Position numbers and translations under genes: made by a program. The notes under the pieces are model-generated. The model had not been told where the DNA came from, did not search any database, and saw only the letters and a list, made by a program, of their open reading frames with translations. Source: Thioalkalivibrio sp. AKL19 (lineage in GTDB: Bacteria > Pseudomonadota > Gammaproteobacteria > Ectothiorhodospirales > Ectothiorhodospiraceae). Taken from it: DNA of 64,000 nt. Position 1 is the first letter of the stretch. Each line of letters begins with the position of its first letter. The stretch lies in contig NZ_ATUK01000014.1 in assembly GCF_000420165.1 (NCBI RefSeq), positions 244,787 through 308,786 of the forward strand, read 5' to 3'. Positions 57,069-64,000 of this stretch are shown in pieces.

Positions 57069-57108
57069 TTGACATGCCATATTTAGTATACATACTTTAT
57101 TTAGTATG
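57069..57108 (+). promoter_or_regulatory. Promoter/operator of the toxin-antitoxin pair
   Basis: TTGACA (57069-57074) is a perfect -35; the -10 is less certain (ATACTT or TATACA within 57086-57097). CATACT-N6-AGTATG (57091-57108) is an exact palindrome whose right arm includes the toxin ATG, and AGTAT-AC-ATACT overlaps it. Both suit binding by the XRE antitoxin. The leader would be very short. Confidence 0.6.
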
Positions 57109-57387
57109 TGGAATGTCTATGAGCACAAGCGGGTGGAGAAGAACCTTGCAGCGGCACCTGCTGAAGTTCAGAAGCGCTACGAAAAGTGGAAGGACATTGT
57201 CACCATCTCCGGTCCGCAGGGGTTGCGGCAGATTCGGGGCTTCAACGACGAAGCTTTATCGGGCAAGTGGAAGGGCTTCCGGTCGTCTCGTCTGAACCTC
57301 CAGTACCGCGTCATTTACCGGGTGGAGAAGAACAAGGTTCTTATACAGGTCGAGAAGGTGACTCCCCACGATTACGGGAGGACGTGA
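57106..57387 (+). CDS. RelE/ParE-superfamily toxin
   Basis: This small basic 93-aa protein has the RelE-type core: KRVEKNLAAAPAEVQKRYEK (helix 1), LRQIRGFNDEALSGKWKGF, RSSRLNLQYRVIYRVEKNK and the C-terminal VTPHDYGR. The Arg-rich strand and terminal His-Asp-Tyr resemble mRNA-cleaving members such as YafQ/HigB. The toxin precedes its antitoxin, as in higBA. There is essentially no leader before the ATG, so translation may be leaderless or start poorly. One base separates it from the antitoxin ATG. Confidence 0.88.
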   Translation: MWNVYEHKRVEKNLAAAPAEVQKRYEKWKDIVTISGPQGLRQIRGFNDEALSGKWKGFRSSRLNLQYRVIYRVEKNKVLIQVEKVTPHDYGRT

Positions 57388-57388
57388 C

Positions 57389-57649
57389 ATGAGTGATTAT
57401 CGCAAGGCAAAGAAAAGGGTCGAAGTTTCGGTTGGCGAGTCGGTTCGGATCCTGCGTGAGCTTCAGGAAATGAGCCAGAACGACCTCGCGAATGCTTCCG
57501 GCATCCCGCAGTCCACCATTTCGGCCATCGAGAATGACCGTGTACGTCTCGGTGTTGATCGCGCCAAGGTCCTGGCAAGGGCACTGCGCTGCCACCCCGC
57601 CGTACTCGTATTCCCGGGCTGGGATGTCGAGCATGAATCGGCCGCATAG
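57389..57649 (+). CDS. XRE-family antitoxin
   Basis: This 86-aa protein has an HTH_3 domain: VGESVRILRELQEMSQNDLA, NASGIPQSTISAIENDRVRLG. The C-terminal tail (ALRCHPAVLVFPGWDVEHES) would wrap the toxin. It starts one base after the toxin stop and likely represses the palindromic promoter. Its GC content and codon use are moderately lower than the chromosome around it. Confidence 0.88.
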   Translation: MSDYRKAKKRVEVSVGESVRILRELQEMSQNDLANASGIPQSTISAIENDRVRLGVDRAKVLARALRCHPAVLVFPGWDVEHESAA

Positions 57650-57792
57650 CCGTCAGGTCATCAGGCGGTTCAAGGACATTCAACGTCGGACCAAGTACCT
57701 GAGCGCATGCAGACGCGACGCAGGTCGGACGGCCCATACACAGACACGGCCAACGCTTATTGATGGGGAGGATGGTGCTACGGGAAAGATAA

Positions 57793-57868
57793 TGGTGGCC
57801 GGGGACGGAATCGAACCGCCGACACGGGGATTTTCAATCCCCTGCTCTACCGACTGAGCTACCCGGCC
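57793..57868 (-). tRNA. tRNA-Phe (GAA)
   Basis: On the minus strand a full cloverleaf is seen. Acceptor GGCCGGG/CCCGGCC is followed by ACCA; the D-arm contains AGCTCAGTCGGTAGAGC; the anticodon stem-loop is GGGGA-TTGAAAA-TCCCC with anticodon GAA; the T-arm contains GGTTCGATTCC. CCA is encoded. Its 3' end is the insertion target of the adjacent micro-island. Confidence 0.98.
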
Positions 57869-57980
57869 ATACTTCGGGGGGATTCGTCCTGCGGACGAAG
57901 GGCGGTATTAAAGCGGCCCGGCGGCTCCACGTCAAGCGCGCGGGGCCGCCGAAGCGACACAAGCCGCGGAATACCGCGAC

Positions 57981-58239
57981 TCAGGAGGCGTTCGGGTCGA
58001 CGAAGCCTTCCGGCTTTTCCGAGCCATCACCGAACAGGAACTTCTCCATTTCCTCTTCGAGGAACTTGCGCGCCTTGGGGTCGACCGGCGTCAGGCGGTA
58101 TTCGTTGATCAGCATGGTCTGGTGGTTCAACCAGGCCTGCCAGGCCTCCTTGGACACGTTCAGGTAGATCTTTTTGCCCATCTCGCCGGGATAGGGCGGG
58201 AAGTCGAGCCCGTCCGCCTCTTTGCCGAGTTTCACGCAG

Positions 58240-58256
<17 letters not shown>
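57981..58256 (-). CDS. yggX: Fe(2+)-trafficking/oxidative damage protection protein YggX
   Basis: This 91-aa protein has the family start [40 protein letters not shown], and a C-terminal [14 protein letters not shown]. The conserved Cys7 is present. YggX protects Fe-S proteins and cooperates with MutY; here it overlaps the end of mutY by 17 bp and follows it, the usual arrangement. The tRNA-Phe gene is downstream. Confidence 0.96.
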
Positions 58257-59298
<1,042 letters not shown>

Positions 59299-59349
59299 GG
59301 GCGAAGCGAACATGGCGGCACCCGCACCGGGGGCGGGCGCCGCGGGTGA

Positions 59350-61524
59350 TCAGCGACTGCGGAAGCGATCCAGGAGCCGGTCGGACTCCTGCTCGATGCG
59401 CTCGCGGGCGCGCTCCTCTTCCTCGTCCAGGCGTTCGCGGACACGATCCTCTTCCTCTTGCACGCGTTCGCGGACCTCGTCTTCGTAGCGGTCCCGCAGG
59501 GCGTCCTCCAGGTCGAGACGGAAGCTCGGGTCGGTGAACGTGCCGCTGATGCGGATCGGCAGCCTCACGCCCCGAAGATCATCGAGTTCCCGGCCGCCCT
59601 GGCCCTCCAGTGTACCCACCACGGTGGTGTTCACGCGGTAGTCGAGTGTGTCGTCGTTCAGGTCGGCCTGGCCTTCGCCGCTCACCCGCAGCAGGGGCGA
59701 GCTGGCCGCCAGGTCCTCGTTGCGCACCACGCCATCGCGGATGGTGAAGCTGCCGGCAAGCTCGCTGAAGTCGGTCTGGTTGGGCTCGTCTTCCTCCAGC
59801 TGCTCGCCGCGCAGGCGCGCCTCGGCCCGGCGGATGATCTGGGCCACGTTGATGCCGCGAACCGCGCCATCCTCGAAGCGCATGTTGCCGGAGCCGTTCA
59901 GGGCACCCTTAAGCTCGCTCAGGAGCTCGCCCCGGGTGGCGATGTCCAGTTCCAGGTTGCCGATGCCCATCAACCGCGCATCATCGCCCTGGAAGTCCTC
60001 CAGCAGGGCGCCGATATCCAGGCCCTGCAGGTCGGCCGCCAGTTCGTAGCGCGGGGCATCGTGCCGGGCGTCCAGGCGCAGGCGGCTGGTCAGCTCGCCC
60101 TCGTAGGCCGCGGCATCCAGGGGCTGGATATTCCAGTCGCCCGCCTCGGCGCGGATCTGCAGCTCGATGTTGCGCAGGACCATGCCCATCACGTCGAGGC
60201 GGCCGAGCGCCGCGCTGCCATCCACATCGACACTGCGCAGGGCCTCCAGCGGCAGCTCGATGGCGATATCCTCATCGGCTTCGCCATTGCCGTTTTCCGT
60301 GCGGGCCTCTTCCACTTCCGGCGGCAGGTAGCGGTCGAGATTCAGGCGTTCGCCGGAGACATCGAAGGTAATCAGCGGGCGTTCGCCGCGGCCATCCCAG
60401 CCCGCGGAACCACTCAGCATGGCGTCATCCACCGTGATCAGGAACGGGTCCATGCTCAACGCCTGGAAGCTGCCATGGGCGGACAGGTCCAGGGCAACCC
60501 GGGCCAGGGCATCCGGATCGCTGGTTTCAGGGGCGTCCATCCCCAGGTCGGTCAACACGTCCTTGAGGTTGAAGGTGTTGGTGCGCATCTCGCTACGGAT
60601 CTGCGGCTGCTCGCCACCCAGGTCGGAGAGTTCGGCAAACCCGGTCATGCGCACGCCGGAGACGCCCAGCGTCAGGCGTTCCAGGCGCAGGGACATCGCC
60701 TCGGCCATCTCCAGGGCGACATCGGTTTCCAGGGTCATGCCCACGGCACGCGGCAGGCCGCCACCGTCGAGGCCAAGAGTGGCGTTCAGACGGCGCACGG
60801 AGTAGCGCTCGTTGAGCAGGTCGACGTTCATCAGCCCGCCGAGGTCAAGCGCGAGTTCCACGGGTTCGGCCAGATCGCCGCCCTCGGCGCGCACGACCGC
60901 TTCCAGATCCAGCCGCGTCTCGACGCCCGGGCGGAAGCGCCCGATCTGCAGTTCGAACGGGTCCAGGGTGGCCTGCATGCCGGTCTCGCGATCATCCCAG
61001 TGCACCCGGGCATTGGTCAGGGAGATTCCGGCCACGTCGATACGCTGCAGGGCCAGCCGGGTCTCGGTCGTGGTGCGCTCGTCGTCATCCGCACCCACGG
61101 CCTCGTCGCGGGCGGCGCCCGCGTGATCGAGCAGGTCGTCCCAGTTGTTGCGGCCCTGCTCGTCGCGTGCCAGGTTCAGGCGCACACCGTCGGCCTCCAC
61201 GCGCTGGACCTCCAGCTCGCGGCGCAGCAGCGGCATCACCGCCACAGCGACATCCACCACGTCGACCTCGGCGAACGGCTCGTCGCCAAAGCCCTCGGCA
61301 TTGCCGAAGCGCACCTCTTCCAGGCGCAGCCCGAGGCTGGGGAACAGGGTCAGGCCGATCGGCCCGGAGAGGGTCAGCTCGCGACCGGTCGCCTCCTGCA
61401 CCTCGGCCTCGATGCGCTCCTTGTAATCATTGGCATCGAAGGTGATCAGCAGATATGCGGCCACGATAACGACCAGCAGAATCAGTACGGCGATCAGGCC
61501 CAGCAGGCGCTTGATCCATTTCAT
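59350..61524 (-). CDS. AsmA-family envelope protein
   Basis: This 724-aa protein has one N-terminal span ([20 protein letters not shown]) and then the AsmA pattern [40 protein letters not shown]. The C-terminal AsmA_2-like region includes [20 protein letters not shown] and [16 protein letters not shown]. The extreme C-terminus is a charged coiled coil of E/R-rich repeats (about residues 675-720). AsmA proteins are proposed to bridge the membranes in phospholipid traffic. Its start overlaps the moaC stop (ATGA), an unusual partner. Confidence 0.92.
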   Translation of the reverse strand: MKWIKRLLGLIAVLILLVVIVAAYLLITFDANDYKERIEAEVQEATGRELTLSGPIGLTLFPSLGLRLEEVRFGNAEGFGDEPFAEVDVVDVAVAVMPLLRRELEVQRVEADGVRLNLARDEQGRNNWDDLLDHAGAARDEAVGADDDERTTTETRLALQRIDVAGISLTNARVHWDDRETGMQATLDPFELQIGRFRPGVETRLDLEAVVRAEGGDLAEPVELALDLGGLMNVDLLNERYSVRRLNATLGLDGGGLPRAVGMTLETDVALEMAEAMSLRLERLTLGVSGVRMTGFAELSDLGGEQPQIRSEMRTNTFNLKDVLTDLGMDAPETSDPDALARVALDLSAHGSFQALSMDPFLITVDDAMLSGSAGWDGRGERPLITFDVSGERLNLDRYLPPEVEEARTENGNGEADEDIAIELPLEALRSVDVDGSAALGRLDVMGMVLRNIELQIRAEAGDWNIQPLDAAAYEGELTSRLRLDARHDAPRYELAADLQGLDIGALLEDFQGDDARLMGIGNLELDIATRGELLSELKGALNGSGNMRFEDGAVRGINVAQIIRRAEARLRGEQLEEDEPNQTDFSELAGSFTIRDGVVRNEDLAASSPLLRVSGEGQADLNDDTLDYRVNTTVVGTLEGQGGRELDDLRGVRLPIRISGTFTDPSFRLDLEDALRDRYEDEVRERVQEEEDRVRERLDEEEERARERIEQESDRLLDRFRSR

Positions 61525-62009
61525 TCGGAATCTCCTTTCGGTTCGGCCCGCCAGGTGCCACTGCGGCCCCCGCGTTTCTCGAGCAGGCGAACACCATCAA
61601 TTTGCATGCCGCGATCCACGGCCTTGCACATGTCGTAGACCGTCAGCAGCGCGGTGGAAACGGCAGTCAGCGCCTCCATCTCCACCCCGGTACGGGCGTG
61701 CACCTCGCAGGTGGCCTGCACCCGCACGGCTGTGTCTTCCGTCTCCAGCTCCAGGGCCACCCGGCTCAGGCCGATCGGGTGACAAAGCGGGATCAGGTCT
61801 CCGGTCTTTTTTGCCCCCATGATGCCAGCCACGCGGGCAATGCCCAGTACATCCCCCTTCGCATGGCGGCCTTCGCGGATGCGCTGCAGGGTGTCCGGCT
61901 GCATGTGGATGCGGCCCTCGGCGATCGCCACGCGGTGCGTGACGGACTTTTCGCCGACATCCACCATGTGCGCATGGCCTTCGGCATCGAAGTGAGTGAA
62001 TTCATTCAT
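61521..62009 (-). CDS. moaC: Cyclic pyranopterin monophosphate synthase MoaC
   Basis: This 162-aa enzyme acts in the first stage of molybdenum cofactor synthesis. Signature segments are [72 protein letters not shown] and [13 protein letters not shown]. Moco supply fits the SoeA molybdoenzyme in the same window. It is divergent from moaD and coupled to asmA by a 4-bp overlap. Confidence 0.97.
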   Translation of the reverse strand: MNEFTHFDAEGHAHMVDVGEKSVTHRVAIAEGRIHMQPDTLQRIREGRHAKGDVLGIARVAGIMGAKKTGDLIPLCHPIGLSRVALELETEDTAVRVQATCEVHARTGVEMEALTAVSTALLTVYDMCKAVDRGMQIDGVRLLEKRGGRSGTWRAEPKGDSE

Positions 62010-62054
62010 CACGGCTATAATGCTTGACTCGCAGCCATGTTTACAGGGGCCGGA

Positions 62055-62288
62055 ATGACCGTACACGTTCACTATTTCGCGCGACTGCGCGAGGAACTGG
62101 GCCGCCAGGGCGACGCAGCCGAGCTGCCCGGGGACAGCCTGACCGTCGGCGAGCTGTGGCGGCACCTGCACCAGGAGGCCCCGCCGGAACGTCTGATGGC
62201 CGCGGTGAACCAGGAGCAGGCCAGCCTGGAGACCCCGGTGCGCGACGGCGACGAGGTCGCCTACTTTCCGCCGGTGACCGGGGGCTAG
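62055..62288 (+). CDS. moaD: Molybdopterin synthase small subunit MoaD
   Basis: This 77-aa ubiquitin-like sulfur carrier ends in the required Gly-Gly (FPPVTGG). Other marks are [12 protein letters not shown] and [20 protein letters not shown]. The second ATG (62055) fits the family start MTVHVHYF; the first at 62037 adds six residues. A TATAAT box at 62016-62021 could drive it, though its -35 is poor. moaE follows after one base. Confidence 0.94.
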   Translation: MTVHVHYFARLREELGRQGDAAELPGDSLTVGELWRHLHQEAPPERLMAAVNQEQASLETPVRDGDEVAYFPPVTGG

Positions 62289-62289
62289 G

Positions 62290-62727
62290 GTGTCGGTCGA
62301 GATCCACACCGGCGATTTCGATCCCTGGGAAATCGTCCGCCAGGCCGAGCAGGCCATCCCGGCGAATGCGCGCGGCGCGGCCAGCGTGTTTGTCGGCCGC
62401 ATGCGCGACTTCAACGAGGACGAGGACGTGACCGGCCTGTTCCTGGAGCACTACCCGGGGATGACCGAGCGCGAGCTGGAACGCATCGTCGCCGAGGCCG
62501 AGGCACGCTGGCCGCTGCTCGGCTGCCATGTGGCCCACCGCGTGGGCGACGTGCGTCCCGGCGATGCCCTGGTGCTGGTGGCCACCTGGTCGGCCCACCG
62601 CGTGGCTGCCCGCGAGGCCTGCAGCGACATCCTGGAACGCCTGAAGCACGAGGCCCCGTTCTGGAAGCGCGAGACCCTCACCGACGGCACCCAGCGCTGG
62701 GTGGAGAAGAACACCCCCAGCACCTGA
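62290..62727 (+). CDS. moaE: Molybdopterin synthase large subunit MoaE
   Basis: This 145-aa subunit with a GTG start forms MPT synthase with MoaD. It has [72 protein letters not shown] and the catalytic-Lys segment APFWKRE. The GTG lies one base after the moaD stop. A long perfect hairpin terminates the pair. Confidence 0.96.
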   Translation: MSVEIHTGDFDPWEIVRQAEQAIPANARGAASVFVGRMRDFNEDEDVTGLFLEHYPGMTERELERIVAEAEARWPLLGCHVAHRVGDVRPGDALVLVATWSAHRVAAREACSDILERLKHEAPFWKRETLTDGTQRWVEKNTPST

Positions 62728-62770
62728 TCCCGCTGGCCCCGGGCGCGCCCAGAATCCCGGAACCGTAGGA

Positions 62771-62827
62771 GGCCAGCCCTCTGGCCGATGGAGCCTGTCC
62801 AACACCCAATCGGCCAGAGGGCTGGCC
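62771..62827 (+). terminator. Long hairpin after moaE
   Basis: GGCCAGCCCTCTGGCCGAT (62771-62789) and its exact 19-bp complement (62809-62827) enclose a 19-nt loop and are followed by TTGTATGTTT. It ends moaDE and lies against the left side of the IS110-type element. Confidence 0.75.
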
Positions 62828-62839
62828 TTGTATGTTTAA

Positions 62840-63037
62840 CCCCGGCAGGCCTAGAAAGGGTCTGTCGGGGTGGAGGGACGAGGCCGGCATCTGGCCTGTG
62901 GCACAGACGGTAGGAGAATTCGTCCCACCCCTCACCTTAAACGCCGATAAGGAATCGATCGGCACGGGACCGACGATAGATGGCAAGCCAGCGTTCGGTG
63001 AGGCCCCGACAGACAACTCCAAGCTAGCTCGGGAGGT
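62840..63037 (+). ncRNA. Candidate bridge RNA region of the IS110-type element
   Basis: The non-coding stretch before the transposase is rich in hairpins. A 5' stem-loop pairs CCCCGGCAGGCC (62840-62851) with GGTCTGTCGGGG (62859-62870), 12 pairs with two G-U, around a 7-nt loop. Then come AGGCC/GGCCT (about 62881-62897), CCTTA/TAAGG, and TCG-A-TCGG/CCGACGA at about 62955-62976. IS110 recombinases are known to use a bridge RNA encoded in the element's non-coding end. Its presence and boundaries here are inference. Confidence 0.4.
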
Positions 63038-63043
63038 GTGATG

Positions 63044-63982
63044 ATGGCAACGCATCGGATCGGGGTCGATGTCGGCAAGGCCGAGTTGTGGATCAGCATC
63101 GACGGTGAAACCGCACAGCCGTGTCCCAACGAGCTCCCGGCGATCCGCCGGTGGGTCCGTGGCTTGGAGGGTCCGGCCGACTTTGCCCTGGAAGCCACCA
63201 ACGACTATCACTTGGCCCTGGCGCTGGAGGCTCATCATCAGGGCCACCGGGTGTATCTGATTAATGGCTATCGCCTCAATCGCTACCGCGAGAGCATCGG
63301 TGGCCGGGCCAAGACCGATGCCGGGGATGCTCGGCTTCTGGTGCGTTATCTGCAACGCGAACAGGACGAACTGCGCCCCTGGACACCGCCACCCGAGGGC
63401 TACCGGACCCTGCAAAAGCTGCTGCGCCGGCGTGCCACGCTGGTGCGGGCACGGGTCATGCTGGAGCAGAGCCTGCGAGGCGTACCCGAACTGCAGTCCA
63501 ATCTGAAGGATCTGCTCCGGGAGATCGGTCGGCTGGACGCTGTCCTCCAGCGTGTGCTGCGCGAGACGGTCGGTCGCGCCGGCTGGTCGGATCACGCCCG
63601 ACGCTGCCAGCAGATCGAGGGTGTGGGCCCGCTCACCGCCACCGGCTTGACGATGGCGTTCCATCGCGGCGCCTTCCGCAGCGGTGATGCGTTCGTTGCC
63701 TTCCTGGGGTTGGATGTCCGCATACGCGACTCCGGCACGAAACGGGGGCAGCGCAAACTCACCAAACAGGGCGATCCAGAGTTGCGACGGCTGCTCTATC
63801 TGGCCGCGATGCAGGCCAAGTCGAAAGCCGCCTGGAGCGACTACTACCAGCGCTGCCTGGACCGTGGCCTGGCGACGACCCAGGCACTGAACGCCTTGGC
63901 TCGAAAGCTGGCCCGCGTCGCCTTCGCCCTGATGAAAAATCAGACCGATTACCAACCTAAGATCCCTTGTGGAGAGACATAG
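63044..63982 (+). CDS. IS110-family transposase/recombinase
   Basis: This 312-aa recombinase has the N-terminal RuvC-like DEDD domain: IGVDVGKAE (Asp9), FALEATND (Glu50) and KTDAGDARLL (Asp92, Asp95). The C-terminal Transposase_20 region has IEGVGPLTATGL, FVAFLGLDVRIRDSGTKRG (probable catalytic Ser230) and ELRRLLYLAAMQAKSKAAWS. The gene looks intact. The third of three tandem starts (ATG 63044) is best placed after GGGAGGT; GTG 63038 and ATG 63041 are alternatives. Confidence 0.93.
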   Translation: MATHRIGVDVGKAELWISIDGETAQPCPNELPAIRRWVRGLEGPADFALEATNDYHLALALEAHHQGHRVYLINGYRLNRYRESIGGRAKTDAGDARLLVRYLQREQDELRPWTPPPEGYRTLQKLLRRRATLVRARVMLEQSLRGVPELQSNLKDLLREIGRLDAVLQRVLRETVGRAGWSDHARRCQQIEGVGPLTATGLTMAFHRGAFRSGDAFVAFLGLDVRIRDSGTKRGQRKLTKQGDPELRRLLYLAAMQAKSKAAWSDYYQRCLDRGLATTQALNALARKLARVAFALMKNQTDYQPKIPCGET

Positions 63983-64000
63983 AATCTCCTACAGGGTGGG

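Larger units (their letters stand above)
56944..57824. mobile_element. tRNA-Phe-associated micro-island carrying a toxin-antitoxin pair
   Basis: Direct repeats bound the segment. GATGGTGCCAC..ATAATGG and then TGGCCGGGGACGGAATTGAA (56944-56994) recur as GATGGTGCTAC..ATAATGG followed by the genuine 3' end of tRNA-Phe (57771-57824). The left copy is a dead 3' tRNA fragment (att remnant). Between them lie only a RelE-like toxin gene, an XRE antitoxin gene and spacer. No integrase is present, so the element is either a relic or mobilised in trans. The spacers 56995-57068 and 57650-57770 hold no gene I can support. Confidence 0.75.
62829..64000 (+). mobile_element. IS110-family insertion sequence (right end beyond or near window edge)
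   Basis: This element is a transposase gene with about 210 bp of structured non-coding sequence before it and only 18 bp of sequence after its stop within the window. IS110 elements lack long terminal inverted repeats and make no clear target duplication, so exact ends cannot be fixed by eye. The left limit given is the base after the moaE terminator and is approximate. GAATCTCCTAC near the right edge (63982-63992) is a near-complement of GTAGGAGAATTC at 62910-62921. Confidence 0.65.

Noticed and set aside
57492..57857. Small gene overlapping the antitoxin end and running into tRNA-Phe
   Set aside because: It crosses the tRNA gene and lacks a ribosome site or protein features.
62910..62930. 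Donor-guide pairing of the candidate bridge RNA with the right window edge
   Set aside because: The two complementary pieces are in an order and orientation that do not fit the known guide geometry, and the true right end is not visible; kept only as an observation.

Overview
The window is GC-rich gammaproteobacterial chromosome. It most resembles a chemolithoautotrophic sulfur oxidiser of the Thioalkalivibrio/Ectothiorhodospiraceae type. The reasons are aprMBA next to sat, a soeABC-type sulfite dehydrogenase, a diheme cytochrome c4, System II cytochrome c maturation, a PPi-dependent phosphofructokinase and XrtA/PEP-CTERM polysaccharide genes. The species assignment is inference; no rRNA is present.

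Layout. 1-10 kb: sulfur oxidation. aprM-aprB-aprA (minus; aprA runs off the left edge) and divergent sat give the AMP/APS route from sulfite to sulfate. soeABC gives a direct quinone-linked route. A CBS-domain protein and a YfcE-like phosphoesterase lie between them. 10-16 kb: an unrecognised 388-aa protein, adk, pfp, a dienelactone-hydrolase-fold protein with a degenerate triad, and trmL and pyrD whose start codons overlap. 16-27 kb: a nested fold-back repeat, ntrC-ntrB with NtrC-like sites upstream, small envelope proteins, a LOG-family protein, polA, a SCO-type copper chaperone and engB. 27-40 kb: a 0.3-kb MITE-like repeat, cytochrome c4, resB-resC-dsbA, a TPP enzyme, an EEP-family hydrolase, a diguanylate cyclase, a PfkB kinase, a cupredoxin-like protein and a frameshifted glutamate-synthase-like gene.

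40-50 kb: prsT-prsR-prsK, a TIGR03013-type sugar transferase and a polysaccharide export lipoprotein (part of an XrtA/PEP-CTERM locus without the exosortase itself), then a YdcF-family protein and galE. 50.4-56.4 kb: an accessory or defence region. An AbiEi-type antitoxin gene is followed by a truncated partner gene that ends in a second, diverged copy of the galE tail. Next come an 1104-aa PLD-nuclease/SF2-helicase/S24-like/DUF3427-like fusion, a convergent SAM methyltransferase and a Nudix gene. 56.4-64 kb: def; a tiny toxin-antitoxin island inserted in the 3' end of tRNA-Phe with att-like repeats; yggX-mutY; moaC-asmA; moaD-moaE; and an IS110-family element whose upstream non-coding stretch is strongly structured and may encode a bridge RNA.

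The parts most worth follow-up are the PLD-helicase-S24 protein with its methyltransferase/Nudix neighbours, the galE-tail-bounded AbiEi remnant, the tRNA-Phe micro-island and the IS110 non-coding end. All assignments come from reading motifs by eye. No search was run.
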